A DNA stretch of 64,000 nt from FEN-1219 sp039933105 (GCA_039933105.1 JBDTOT010000011.1:1-64000), one strand, 5' to 3'. Numbered from the stretch's first letter, positions 23,219-32,009 are shown. Program-made: numbers and translations. Notes: generated by a model from the sequence alone, not told the origin.

Positions 23219-25318
23219 ATGAACCCCCAACAAGCGGCGCGACAGATCTCGATCATTGCGCTAGCAGCGGGCTTCACGCTGCCCGCCGCTGCGTTCACGA
23301 CGGACCAAGCGGTTGCCGGTCGTGCGACCTTCGAGCAAAACTGCGCGCCCTGTCATGGCCCCACGTTGCGGCAACTGCCGAGCGCGATCCTCTCGGGCCC
23401 TGAGTTCGTGTCGAAGTGGGGCGAACGCACTACCGCGGATCTCGTCGCGCTGGCCGGCGCGACGATGCCTCCCGATCGGCCGGGTGCGCTCGCGCCAGCG
23501 GAATACCTCGGCGTCATGGCCTATATCCTGCAATCGAACGGCGGCGCGCCGAGCGCGCAAGCGCTGACGAGCACCGGCGTGCGCATCGGGACGGGTTTGA
23601 ACCCACAGGTTGCGCTCGTGGCTGCGGGCCCCGTCGCAGCGCCCGCGCGCAAGCAAGAACCGACCGGCGTCGTGGTGCACGGCACCGTGAAGAACTTCGT
23701 GCCGGTGACCGACGCGATGCTGCGCAAGCCGTCGGACAAAGACTGGCTCATGCTTCGCCACGACTACAGCGCCACGAGCTATAGCCCGTTGAAGCAAGTC
23801 ACGGCCGATAACGCGAAGTTGCTGCAGCTCGCGTGGATTTGGCCGATGTACGAGGGCGGCACGAATCAACCGGCGCCCGTCGTCTACAACGGCACGATGT
23901 ATCTCGCCAACACAGGCGGCATCATCCAGGCGCTCGACGCGCGCACCGGCAACCTGATCTGGGAACATCATCTCGGTGCCGACGTCGCGCCGCGTGGCAT
24001 CGTGTTGTACGGCAACAAGCTGATCTTCCAGAGCGCGGAGGAGTGGGCCCTGCGCCCGCAGGAGGCGCATCTCGTCGCGCTCGACGCCGCAACCGGCGAG
24101 ATGCTCTGGAACGTCAAGATGCCGGACGTGTACGCCACGAACAGTGGTCCGCTGGTCGCGAACGGACTGTTGATCCAGGGCATGGGCACCTGCACGGTCT
24201 ACGAGAACAACAAGTGCTTCATCAGCGCGTACGACCCGCAGACGGGCGAGCAGAAATGGCGCTTCCGCACAGTCGCGCTCGACGGCGAGGCGGGCGGCGA
24301 CAGCTGGGGCGGCCTGCCCGATCTGTATCGCGCGGGCGCCGAGTCGTGGATCACCGGCAGCTTCGATCCGGATCTTGGTCTCACGTACTGGGGCACGACC
24401 CAAGCGAAACCGTGGATGCCCGCGAGCCGCGGTATGAAGGGCAGCGACGTGGCGTTGTACTCGAGCTCGACGCTGGCGCTCGATGCAGCCACCGGCAAGC
24501 TTGCGTGGTACTACTCGCACGCGCCGGGCGAGGCATTCGATCTGGATGTCGTGTTCGAGCGCGTGCTGATCGACGGCCCCGGCCGCGACAAGTGGGTGCT
24601 CTCCGTCGGCAAGGACGGCGTGCTCTGGAAGCACGACCGCAAGAACGGCACGTATCTCGATCACGTCGAGACCGTGTTCCAGAATGTGTGGGCCAGCTTT
24701 GACCGCGAGAAAGGTACGCCGCGCTACCGCGACGACATCCTCGACGCCAAGGTGGGCGAGTGGGTGGACTCGTGTCCGAGCACGGCGGGCGGCAAGAACT
24801 GGCACCCTATGAGCTTCCATCGCCCGACGCGCCAGGTGATCATCCCGCTGTCGCAGAGCTGCATGTCGCTGCGCGCACAGGCGATCGAGCAGAAGGCGGG
24901 TGGCGGCAGCGGCGGCGGTGCAGACCGGCGCTACTACGCGATGCCGGGCGCGAACGGCAACATCGGCAAGCTCGGCGCGTTCAACGTCGATACCTTCAAA
25001 GAAACGTGGTCGCTGCAACAGCGCGCGTCGTTCCTGACGGGCGTGCTCTCCACCGCGGGCAACGTGGCGTTCGTCGGCGATCTCGACCGTAGCTTCAAGG
25101 CCGTCGACGTGCGCAACGGCAAGGTGCTGTGGGAAACGCGTCTCGCCACGTCGGTGCAGGGCTTCCCGATCACGTTCGAAGCGAACGGACGGCAATACAT
25201 CGCCGTGGGCACAGGTTTAGGCGGCGGGAGTCCGCGCGGTGTGCCGTCGCTGATCGAGCCCGAGATTCAGCCCCCCACGCGCGGGCACGCGCTGTACGTG
25301 TTCGCCTTGCCGCAATAG
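23219..25318 (+). CDS. PQQ-dependent dehydrogenase with N-terminal cytochrome c domain
   Basis: A 699-residue exported quinoprotein. The signal peptide ends near LPAAAF. A cytochrome c domain with CAPCH (C42, C45, H46) occupies about residues 30-110, and an eight-bladed PQQ propeller covers about 175-699 (RHDYSATSYSPLKQV, IQALDARTGNLIWEHHLG, YSSSTLALDAATGKLAWYY). The cytochrome precedes the propeller, whereas classic quinohaemoprotein alcohol dehydrogenases carry it at the C-terminus. The catalytic region reads FDLD (D441, D443), the D-x-D pattern of lanthanide-type enzymes. The usual GxGN calcium-ligand segment reads GTTQ. The substrate is probably an alcohol, with electrons passed through its own haem. 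It is paired with the CHRD gene. Confidence 0.9.
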   Translation: MNPQQAARQISIIALAAGFTLPAAAFTTDQAVAGRATFEQNCAPCHGPTLRQLPSAILSGPEFVSKWGERTTADLVALAGATMPPDRPGALAPAEYLGVMAYILQSNGGAPSAQALTSTGVRIGTGLNPQVALVAAGPVAAPARKQEPTGVVVHGTVKNFVPVTDAMLRKPSDKDWLMLRHDYSATSYSPLKQVTADNAKLLQLAWIWPMYEGGTNQPAPVVYNGTMYLANTGGIIQALDARTGNLIWEHHLGADVAPRGIVLYGNKLIFQSAEEWALRPQEAHLVALDAATGEMLWNVKMPDVYATNSGPLVANGLLIQGMGTCTVYENNKCFISAYDPQTGEQKWRFRTVALDGEAGGDSWGGLPDLYRAGAESWITGSFDPDLGLTYWGTTQAKPWMPASRGMKGSDVALYSSSTLALDAATGKLAWYYSHAPGEAFDLDVVFERVLIDGPGRDKWVLSVGKDGVLWKHDRKNGTYLDHVETVFQNVWASFDREKGTPRYRDDILDAKVGEWVDSCPSTAGGKNWHPMSFHRPTRQVIIPLSQSCMSLRAQAIEQKAGGGSGGGADRRYYAMPGANGNIGKLGAFNVDTFKETWSLQQRASFLTGVLSTAGNVAFVGDLDRSFKAVDVRNGKVLWETRLATSVQGFPITFEANGRQYIAVGTGLGGGSPRGVPSLIEPEIQPPTRGHALYVFALPQ

Positions 25319-25373
25319 CCGACTCCTGGTGCCGTGCGAGACGCGGGGCACACGGCTGCGTATTGTCTGCGCG

Positions 25374-26153
25374 ATGAGGCTCAGCATCCGCGTCGTCACG
25401 ATCGTCGGCCTCGCGTTGCTCGGCCAGGCCCAGGGCAAAGCCAGCACGGACGTCGCGCTGCCGTGGCTCACTGGGGGTACGGGAGCAGAACGCGGCGTCG
25501 TTCAGATCCGTTGCGGCACGAACGTAGTGAACATGGTGCGTCTCTCGCGTGGCGCCATGCTGCAGTTGAACGGCGAAGCCAAAAGCGATCTCGTCTTGGC
25601 GGCAGCACACGGGTTGCCGGAGAGTCGTGACGCTGTCTTGCGGGCATGCCGCGTGCTCGGCGCGCACGGCCGGCCGTATCGGATCGCGAATATCTGGCGC
25701 TCCGCGAGGTCCGGCACGGACATGACGGACGATTGGGCGGTAGTGCTCGTGCGGGGTCGCCTCGCGGGCGATGTGGGTCGGCTCACGCCTGCCAGAGTTA
25801 CCGGCGATAAATGGACGGAGATCGAGAACGGCGAAGCGTCCGTGCGTGTGTTACTGCGGCAGGCGGAGCTGCGCGAAGGCGACTGTCGTCTGCGGCCGTC
25901 GATGGCGCCGTACGAGTATCGGCCTACCGAGCTTCTCGTCTACGCGTGCAGCGCCACGTCCCGCGCGGCGGGCTTGTCGGGTTCGCCATTAATGATCGGC
26001 GTGGAGGGGATGCCGTTCGTCATCGGCGTGCACCTGGGTTGGGGGCTGCAGATGTTCGACGACGGGCGTTTGCATGCCGTGAGCCTCGGTCGACCGATCG
26101 ACGGTGCGATCGCCGCGGCGATCGCGGACGCGGCCAAAGCAGCGCTGCAATAG
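25374..26153 (+). CDS. Exported trypsin-like serine protease-fold protein
   Basis: A 259-residue protein with a signal peptide (IVGLALLGQAQGKA). It shows the three landmarks of a chymotrypsin-fold protease in order: LAAAHG (His), DDWAVVLV (Asp) and GLSGSPLM (Ser in a GxSGSP setting), plus cysteines around them. It probably cleaves periplasmic proteins. Detection is by motifs alone, and the overall similarity to characterised proteases looks low. No good ribosome-binding site precedes the ATG at 25374, though a 15-codon upstream extension overlaps nothing and has none either. It is convergent with the phosphotriesterase-like gene. Confidence 0.7.
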   Translation: MRLSIRVVTIVGLALLGQAQGKASTDVALPWLTGGTGAERGVVQIRCGTNVVNMVRLSRGAMLQLNGEAKSDLVLAAAHGLPESRDAVLRACRVLGAHGRPYRIANIWRSARSGTDMTDDWAVVLVRGRLAGDVGRLTPARVTGDKWTEIENGEASVRVLLRQAELREGDCRLRPSMAPYEYRPTELLVYACSATSRAAGLSGSPLMIGVEGMPFVIGVHLGWGLQMFDDGRLHAVSLGRPIDGAIAAAIADAAKAALQ

Positions 26154-26189
26154 CGCGACGGTTTCGGGGCCATGCGGCCCGGCAGCGCC

Positions 26190-27263
26190 TCAGGCTTTGC
26201 GTGGCTTCTTCGGCACGAACGCGAGGAATCGCCGCGGGTTGTCGACCGTGATGCGGCGCAGCGTTGCATCGTCGGCGCCCGCGGCCTTCAGCTGCGGTAG
26301 GAACGCCGTCAAGGGTTTGCCGTAAGACCGCGAAGCGTCGCCCGAGATCAGCACGTGGTCGGCGAAGCCCGCGTTCAGAAGCCCCATGACGAGCGGCACG
26401 ACGGCGGCGTCGCCGCGGCCGCCCTGGCGGTCGAACCCTACGAAGGCGCCGCGCCGGCACAACGTCTTGTGCACGTAGAGGTTGGGGTCGGCGAGATTGC
26501 CGAGGTGGCCGATGGCCACGCGCTTCGGGTCGACGCCGGCGTCCTCGAGGATGTCGAGCTGTTCGATCGCTGCCTTACCCGGAATGCCGGTGTGCGTGAA
26601 GATGGGCAGGTTCGTCGCGACGTGCGCTTTGCCCACGGCGCGGAACACTTTGCGTTCGACCTTCGAGATTTCGTCCCACGAGCCGATCTCGCCGAACACG
26701 CCGGCCGGGTAGCTATCGACCTGGCGTAACAAAGCGCGCACGAGCTGCTCCTCGCTCATGCCCGCGAGTTCCTTCGGGTAAAAAGGCTCGACGTAGAAGC
26801 CGGCGCCTTTGACGATGGGCAGGCCAGATTTTTTCGCGGCAGAACGGATGAACTCGAGATCCACGCCCGCGCCTTCGAGGCCGGCGTCGACCAGGCAGGC
26901 GACGCCGTCGCGCTGCGCCGCGCGCAACTCCTCCACCATGAGATCGACATTGCGCATGGGGTCCGCGCCGGCAGGCGGGGGCGGAGGACCGGTGGCATTG
27001 CTAGTGGGCAGGCCCTGCGCCGCGAGCACCGCGGCGGAAGCTGCGCGAAACTTGTCGCCGAAATCCACCCCGAGCGACAGATGCTCGTGGAACAGCGTGG
27101 CGCCGCCTGCGAGTTCCTCCGGCGCGTAGTCCTTGAACAGCGTGCGGATCACGGCGCCTTTCGGAAACGCCGGCGTTTGTGCAGACGCATTCGAACCGAG
27201 CGCCGCGGCGGCTGTGGCGCCGCCGACCAGTTGCAGAGCTTCGCGGCGAGTCAGCATTGCCAT
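26190..27263 (-). CDS. Exported phosphotriesterase-family metallohydrolase
   Basis: A 357-residue amidohydrolase-superfamily protein with a twin-arginine-like leader (LTRREALQLVGGATAAAALG). Metal-ligand landmarks are HEH (H59, H61), FTHTG, GHLGN and SGDAS. The bridging residue position reads GEIG, i.e. Glu in place of the carboxylated Lys of true phosphotriesterase, as in the E. coli phosphotriesterase homology protein. The natural substrate could therefore be a lactone or ester rather than an organophosphate. Export is unusual for this branch. It follows, by 21 bp and on the same strand, the unknown exported protein at 27285, so they are likely co-transcribed. Confidence 0.87.
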   Translation of the reverse strand: MAMLTRREALQLVGGATAAAALGSNASAQTPAFPKGAVIRTLFKDYAPEELAGGATLFHEHLSLGVDFGDKFRAASAAVLAAQGLPTSNATGPPPPPAGADPMRNVDLMVEELRAAQRDGVACLVDAGLEGAGVDLEFIRSAAKKSGLPIVKGAGFYVEPFYPKELAGMSEEQLVRALLRQVDSYPAGVFGEIGSWDEISKVERKVFRAVGKAHVATNLPIFTHTGIPGKAAIEQLDILEDAGVDPKRVAIGHLGNLADPNLYVHKTLCRRGAFVGFDRQGGRGDAAVVPLVMGLLNAGFADHVLISGDASRSYGKPLTAFLPQLKAAGADDATLRRITVDNPRRFLAFVPKKPRKA

Positions 27264-27284
27264 AGGAACCTCGTACGTCGTCGG

Positions 27285-28271
27285 TTATTCCCAGCCGGTG
27301 GCCGAGTTGTACGGAATGAAGATGCCGATCGCCTCGACCTCGTGAATCTCACCGCCTGTGATCTTGAAGATGTGAGCGGCCGGTAGGTCGTAGGGGTCGC
27401 GTTTCTCTTCCCACATGATCATCTTCTTGCCATCGGCCGCGATCAGCGGCTGCGGGCCGAGTTTCATCGATTGGCGAAAATGCGAGAGCCCCATGGCCAG
27501 CCCTTGCACGGGATCCACCGCGAACACCCGGCGGTTGTCGATCGTGTCGACATACGCGAAGCGGCGCGAATTCATCTGACCGATGCAGTCGCGCGCGAGC
27601 GCCGGCGGCGCCTGCCCGTGCGTGTCCACGCTCTCGGGCGGGGCTGGCGGTAAGCCCGGACCCGCCGTAATCATCATGTTCTCTTCGCGCTGGCAGTCCG
27701 CGGCGAACGGTGCGAGTTTGCCGTCGCTGTCGTCGAGTGCGTCGTAGTAGGAGCCCGCGATCTTCGCGAGCACGGCGCGCGGCATGCGCTCACGTTCCGG
27801 CACCAACGCGACGAGATGCGCGCGCGGCGCCTGCATGCGTGCAGGCTCGGCGGTGGCGGGCACGTCGGCGACCAAGTGTTCTGCTTCCGTGATCTTGCCG
27901 TCGTCGATCTTCAGACGCACGGCGAGCTGCGCCTGCACCACGCCGCTCGCGCCTTTACGATCGATGAGTGTGATGAGGCCGAGGCTGCCCTGGACGGGAT
28001 CGGGCACGTAGATGCGAAATGCCGTGGCCTTGCCGGCAGCAGCGGCCCAAATACCCTCGCCAGGCTTCAGTCGCTTCACGTTCTCGACGAATCGCACATT
28101 CGCGGCGAGCGGCGCTTTGGCGGGATCGTGCGCAGCGATGGCAGCGAGATAGATGTCGGCGATGCCGATCAGGCATGCGCGGTCGCAGGTTGCAGCTGCG
28201 TGCGTGGCGGGGTAAGCGGTCGCCATTCCCAACGCGATCGCCGCAACCGCGATTCTGGCGCGTCCGTTCAT
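27285..28271 (-). CDS. Exported protein of unknown function (DUF8021-like?)
   Basis: A 328-residue protein: signal peptide ending THAAATC, then CDRACLIGIADIYLAAIAAHDPAKAPLA, which resembles the start of an NTF2-like or DUF8021 domain. The region VRFVENVKRLKPGEGIWAAAAGKATAFRIYVPDP and a second similar half (ALARDCIGQMNSRRFAYVDTID...RRVFAVDPVQG) suggest an internal duplication of an alpha+beta unit. The C-terminus ends HIFKITGGEIHEVEAIGIFIPYNSATGWE. The ATG at 28271 follows GGGGGAG. It shares an operon with the phosphotriesterase-like gene and is divergent from the alcohol dehydrogenase-like gene. The family name is a guess; the secretion call is firm. Confidence 0.65.
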   Translation of the reverse strand: MNGRARIAVAAIALGMATAYPATHAAATCDRACLIGIADIYLAAIAAHDPAKAPLAANVRFVENVKRLKPGEGIWAAAAGKATAFRIYVPDPVQGSLGLITLIDRKGASGVVQAQLAVRLKIDDGKITEAEHLVADVPATAEPARMQAPRAHLVALVPERERMPRAVLAKIAGSYYDALDDSDGKLAPFAADCQREENMMITAGPGLPPAPPESVDTHGQAPPALARDCIGQMNSRRFAYVDTIDNRRVFAVDPVQGLAMGLSHFRQSMKLGPQPLIAADGKKMIMWEEKRDPYDLPAAHIFKITGGEIHEVEAIGIFIPYNSATGWE

Positions 28272-28416
28272 CGTGCTCCCCCGGATTCGATCGCCGCAGT
28301 TCAGCACAACGCCCTCCGGATAGGAAGGAGCGTGGCGGCCGCACCCGTAGCACGGCGAGTCCCGCTTGACCGCTGCGGCGCACGCTACCCATGATCGACG
28401 CAACCGGGGGTGCCGC

Positions 28417-29814
28417 ATGCCTGACGAAGACCAACACGAACCCAATCTAGGTGCGGACGACGGTGCCGCGGCCTCGACACGCAACGAAGCCAGCACGCGT
28501 CTGTCGCGTCGCGACATGCTCTTGGCCGGCGCCACCAGCGCGGTTCTGCTCGCGGCCGAAGCTGGCGCACAGGAACGTCGACCCGCCGGCCCCGCCGTCG
28601 CGACGAAGACCGTCAAGGGTCTGCCGTTCCGTGCTTTCGTTCGTCACGGCACGCACGGCGAGGTCGTGGACTTACGGTTGCGCGACATCACGCCGACGCA
28701 GGTCGTCGTGCGCACGCGCGGCTCGTGCGGTTGCTACACGGTGACGACGGCCGTACTCGGCGACGCGCCGGTGGCGATGCCGAACATCCCGAATCATTCC
28801 GGCATGGGTGTCGTCGAAGCCGTGGGTGCGCAGGTGCGGCGCGTGCGCGTCGGCGACCGCGTGCTCGTCTCCGGAACGCCTTGGTGCGGGCACTGCCATC
28901 AGTGTTTGAGCGGCACGCCGGAGTGGTGCAACTACCTCGCGCCGAACGGCGTGCCGAACGATCCGATCGCGGACATGCGGGACAAGACGGGCGTCATCGA
29001 GGCCGCGGTCATCGGCGGCTTGAGCGAGATCATCGTCGCGTACGAGGAATACTGCGTGCCGATCTTCTCGGATCTGCCGGACGAGCAGATCGCGATGCTC
29101 GGCGACACGGGTGCGGTGGGCATCGCCGCCACGGACGTGTACGACCCGGTGCAGATCGGCCAGAACGTGGTGATCTTCGGCGCTGGGCCCATCGGCCTCG
29201 CGGCCGTGCAGGGCGCGAAGGCCAAGGCTGCAGGGCAGATTATCGTGGTCGAGCCGGCGCGTACGCGGCGCGAGAAAGCGCTCGGGTTCGGCGCCACGAC
29301 CGTGCTCGACCCGAATCAGGACACGGTCACGCTCGTGGAGCGTATCCGTGGAATGTGCAAAGCGCGCACGGACCGGCTCGAAGCGGGCGGGCAGGTGCCC
29401 GGCAACAACCGCTTCTCGATGCGCGGTGCGGATCTCGTCATCGACTGCTCGGGTTACGACCGCTTCCCGCCGAAAGTCGAGCCGGGCCCGGATCCCTCCG
29501 GTCTGCTCGCGTTGCGGCAGGCGTGGGAAGTCACTGCGCCCGGCGGCAGCCTCGTGACGCTCGCGGTGCAAAACGGCGACATCGCTTTTCCGGGCGCAAT
29601 CTTCTGCCTGTCCGGCAGGCGGATCTACGGCGGGCAGATGGCGGGCATGAACGTGATGCGCGACACGCCGCGCTTCATCACCGCCATGGAGAAAGGCCAG
29701 GTGGACATCGGCGCTTTGATCACGGCCAAACGACCGCTCGATCAGGTCAAGGCGGCGTTCCAGGGCGTCGCCGATCGCACCGATCTCGGCGTCGTGATCA
29801 TGTTTCCTTCGTGA
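28417..29814 (+). CDS. Tat-exported zinc-type alcohol dehydrogenase (MDR) family protein
   Basis: A 465-residue protein: a Tat signal (LSRRDMLLAGATSAVLLAAE) then a medium-chain dehydrogenase. SCGCYTV carries the likely catalytic cysteine; the second-ligand GHE of the family reads NHSGMG. The structural zinc site is represented by CGHCHQC...EWC, and the Rossmann motif is VIFGAGPIGLAAVQGAKAK with an acidic VVE after it, favouring NAD. An NAD(P)-dependent enzyme outside the cytoplasm is odd, because the cofactor would have to be loaded before export and could not easily turn over. The ATG at 28417 follows GGGGGTG. Two insertions (about 30 residues near RIRGMCKARTDRLEAG) make it longer than usual. 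Confidence 0.85.
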   Translation: MPDEDQHEPNLGADDGAAASTRNEASTRLSRRDMLLAGATSAVLLAAEAGAQERRPAGPAVATKTVKGLPFRAFVRHGTHGEVVDLRLRDITPTQVVVRTRGSCGCYTVTTAVLGDAPVAMPNIPNHSGMGVVEAVGAQVRRVRVGDRVLVSGTPWCGHCHQCLSGTPEWCNYLAPNGVPNDPIADMRDKTGVIEAAVIGGLSEIIVAYEEYCVPIFSDLPDEQIAMLGDTGAVGIAATDVYDPVQIGQNVVIFGAGPIGLAAVQGAKAKAAGQIIVVEPARTRREKALGFGATTVLDPNQDTVTLVERIRGMCKARTDRLEAGGQVPGNNRFSMRGADLVIDCSGYDRFPPKVEPGPDPSGLLALRQAWEVTAPGGSLVTLAVQNGDIAFPGAIFCLSGRRIYGGQMAGMNVMRDTPRFITAMEKGQVDIGALITAKRPLDQVKAAFQGVADRTDLGVVIMFPS

Positions 29815-29820
29815 CGCAGT

Positions 29821-31218
29821 CTACGAGACTTTGAGCCCGGCCATGATTCGGCGCGCGAGCTCGTCGTAGCCGCCGCCGAAGTGGTGGCCGCCCGGTAGCG
29901 CGATAGCCTGCACGTGACCCCTGGGTACTTTCGGGCACAGCGAATCGCTCTCGCCCGTGCCGTACAGGCACAGCGTGCTGCCCGCATCGAGCCGGTCGAC
30001 TTCAGGAAGTATCGGGAGCCCGTCGGAATCGCCGCCGAGCCAGTTCGTGAAATGGAACTGGAACGACGCGTTCTCGCCGAGCCCCATCATCACGGTGCGC
30101 TCGACCAAGGTGCGCGAGGCTGCGGACAACCGATTCATCGCGAACGGCAACACGTCGGCGCCTTGCGAGTAACCGACGAGCACCGCGTGCGCTTTGTGCC
30201 AGTGATCGGAGTAGTAGCGCAACACGCGATCGAGATCTGCCGCGAGTGCGACGGGTGTTCGCGCTTGCCAGAAGTAGCGCAGCGAATCGAGCCCGACTAC
30301 GGGTATGCCCTGGGCGGCCAGCGCCGCGGCGACGTCCTTGTCGAGCCCCGCCCAGCCGCCGTCGCCAGATAACAGCACCGCGAATGTGTCGCCCGCTCCG
30401 CTGGCGGGCACTGCGATCACCGGCAGGTCTGCGAGCGCAGTCGGCGGAGGCGGGAGCTCCGCGTGCGGGTCTTGCGCCAGCTTGCGGAAGGCCGCGAGGA
30501 ATTGCGGCAGCCAGTTTTTGGGAACGGAATAACCGTGACCGACATTCGGCAGCTCGACGAGCGACGCGTTGTGGGACCTCGATACGAAGTCGCGCGTCCC
30601 CGCGAGATCGCACACTTGATCCAGCGCGCCGTTCACGGCGATCCACGGATTACCGATTGTAGTACTTGGCTGCACGTCGATGCCGCCGTCATTCTTGCGG
30701 CGCGTGAATCTCAGGTTCTCGCCGCCGCACAGCGGCTTGTGCAACAGAAGGTCCGGGCAAAACCCAATCGACAACGCGCCGGCGAAGGTATTGATCGGCG
30801 CCTGCGCGAGCACGACGTACGCCAGAGTCGCGCCCGAGGAATAGCCGACGAGCACCGGCTCCCGATACGTCGGCAGCGCCGCGTAGCTTTGAACGAAGTG
30901 CGACAGGTTCTCGAGATCGCCGTCAGGCGACACGCAGCTCTCGCCGTCCTTTTCGAGGTTCGCGAGAAGCTTCGGCACATCGACGCCGACGACGAGCGCC
31001 CCGTCTTTGGCCAGCGCTTGCGCCATGTCGACGACGCCGAGACTCCAGCCGCCATCCCCCGACAGGAACAGTACGACCGACTTCACGGGGCCCGCAGGCC
31101 GGTAGAGCGTTAGCGTCTCGAACCTGCCGTGCGACAGCGTTTCGTCGGCCTGCACGGGCAGTGTCGTGAGCGCTAGGCTCAGGAGGCCGATGACCCAGCC
31201 GGGGCGCGTGTTCGTCAT
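29821..31218 (-). CDS. acvB: AcvB/VirJ family periplasmic protein
   Basis: A 465-residue protein: signal peptide ending LPVQADE, then two tandem VirJ-type alpha/beta-hydrolase units, each with a LSGDGGW strand (VVLFLSGDGGWSLG and AVLLSGDGGWAGLD) and a nucleophile elbow (GYSSGA, GYSQGAD). GHHFGGGYDELA near the end supplies the histidine. In Agrobacterium AcvB is linked to type IV secretion, and the family is reported to hydrolyse lysyl-phosphatidylglycerol. No partner synthase gene is in view. It is downstream of the amidohydrolase and AhpD-like genes on the same strand. The ATG at 31218 is the best-placed start for the signal, though no strong ribosome-binding site is seen. Confidence 0.85.
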   Translation of the reverse strand: MTNTRPGWVIGLLSLALTTLPVQADETLSHGRFETLTLYRPAGPVKSVVLFLSGDGGWSLGVVDMAQALAKDGALVVGVDVPKLLANLEKDGESCVSPDGDLENLSHFVQSYAALPTYREPVLVGYSSGATLAYVVLAQAPINTFAGALSIGFCPDLLLHKPLCGGENLRFTRRKNDGGIDVQPSTTIGNPWIAVNGALDQVCDLAGTRDFVSRSHNASLVELPNVGHGYSVPKNWLPQFLAAFRKLAQDPHAELPPPPTALADLPVIAVPASGAGDTFAVLLSGDGGWAGLDKDVAAALAAQGIPVVGLDSLRYFWQARTPVALAADLDRVLRYYSDHWHKAHAVLVGYSQGADVLPFAMNRLSAASRTLVERTVMMGLGENASFQFHFTNWLGGDSDGLPILPEVDRLDAGSTLCLYGTGESDSLCPKVPRGHVQAIALPGGHHFGGGYDELARRIMAGLKVS

Positions 31219-31310
31219 GCGGCGAAGCATGCGCCAGCGAAGCTGACTAGAAGCTGAAACCGCGCGCGCCGGCAGGCGGCGCGCGGGGTAAGTCACGAGT
31301 CCGACGAGCG

Positions 31311-31976
31311 CTAGCGCGGCGGCAGTAGCGCCGGCCGATTCTCTGGCAGGTGCTGATCGATCGTGGTCATCACCATGCCGACCATGACGTAGTCCCCCAT
31401 GACCGTCACGAGTTCCACGAGCCCTTTGCGGCCGAACAGCTTGACCGCGTCGGCGTACATCTGCGAGCTGACTTTATGGTCACGCATGATCGCGCGGGAG
31501 AGCTTGATGATCATCGTCTCTTCCGGGCTCAAGCCCACCGGCTCGCGGTTGAATTTGATCGTGTCGATGACGGCCTGCGGTGCACCGAATTTCAGAGCTG
31601 CAGGCTCATGCGCCGAGTACTCGTACTGCTGCTGGATCTCCCACGTCGCGGCGACGATCGCGACTTCCGTGTGCCGCGGGCTCAAGTCGCCGTTGTAGCG
31701 CAGGAAGCCGTTCAGATCATTAAATATGAGCGCGATCTTCGGGCTGTACAGCGATAACGCCACGGGGCCCGTCGTCGGCGCCGGCCCGGTGCCGACGACC
31801 TTGTCGTAGATAGCTTTGCCTTCGTCGTTCAGTTCGTCGCGCTTCAACGGTGGCAGGCGCGTCAGCGACACGGGATTGATGTCGGGCGGCAGCGCCTGCA
31901 CCTTCTTCTCTTGTGCGGACGCGGGGCCCGACAGCGAAAGGCCCAGGACCATCGAAGCGAGAAGTAGATTACGCAC
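31311..31976 (-). CDS. Exported carboxymuconolactone decarboxylase/AhpD-like protein
   Basis: A 221-residue protein with a signal peptide (LLLASMVLGLSLSGPASAQ) and a CMD/AhpD fold (PLKRDELNDEGKAIYDKVVG, LSPRHTEVAIVAATWEIQQQYEYSAHEPAALKFG). The Glu...His (YEYSAH) motif of the decarboxylase type is present; the CxxC of peroxidase-type AhpD is absent. The biochemical role outside the cytoplasm is unknown. I start at the GTG at 31976, which has AAGGAA seven bases upstream and gives a clean signal peptide. The in-frame ATG at 32006 lacks a site and would put ten polar residues ahead of it. It lies 33 bp after the amidohydrolase gene. Confidence 0.87.
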   Translation of the reverse strand: MRNLLLASMVLGLSLSGPASAQEKKVQALPPDINPVSLTRLPPLKRDELNDEGKAIYDKVVGTGPAPTTGPVALSLYSPKIALIFNDLNGFLRYNGDLSPRHTEVAIVAATWEIQQQYEYSAHEPAALKFGAPQAVIDTIKFNREPVGLSPEETMIIKLSRAIMRDHKVSSQMYADAVKLFGRKGLVELVTVMGDYVMVGMVMTTIDQHLPENRPALLPPR

Positions 31977-32009
31977 GGTGTATTCCTTCTTGTTGTAGTT
32001 ATTCATGGA

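Noticed and set aside
23261..25195. 644-codon minus-strand frame opposite the PQQ dehydrogenase
   Set aside because: It is a GC-driven shadow with Arg/Ala/His-rich composition and no motif; the plus strand has clear quinoprotein and haem motifs.
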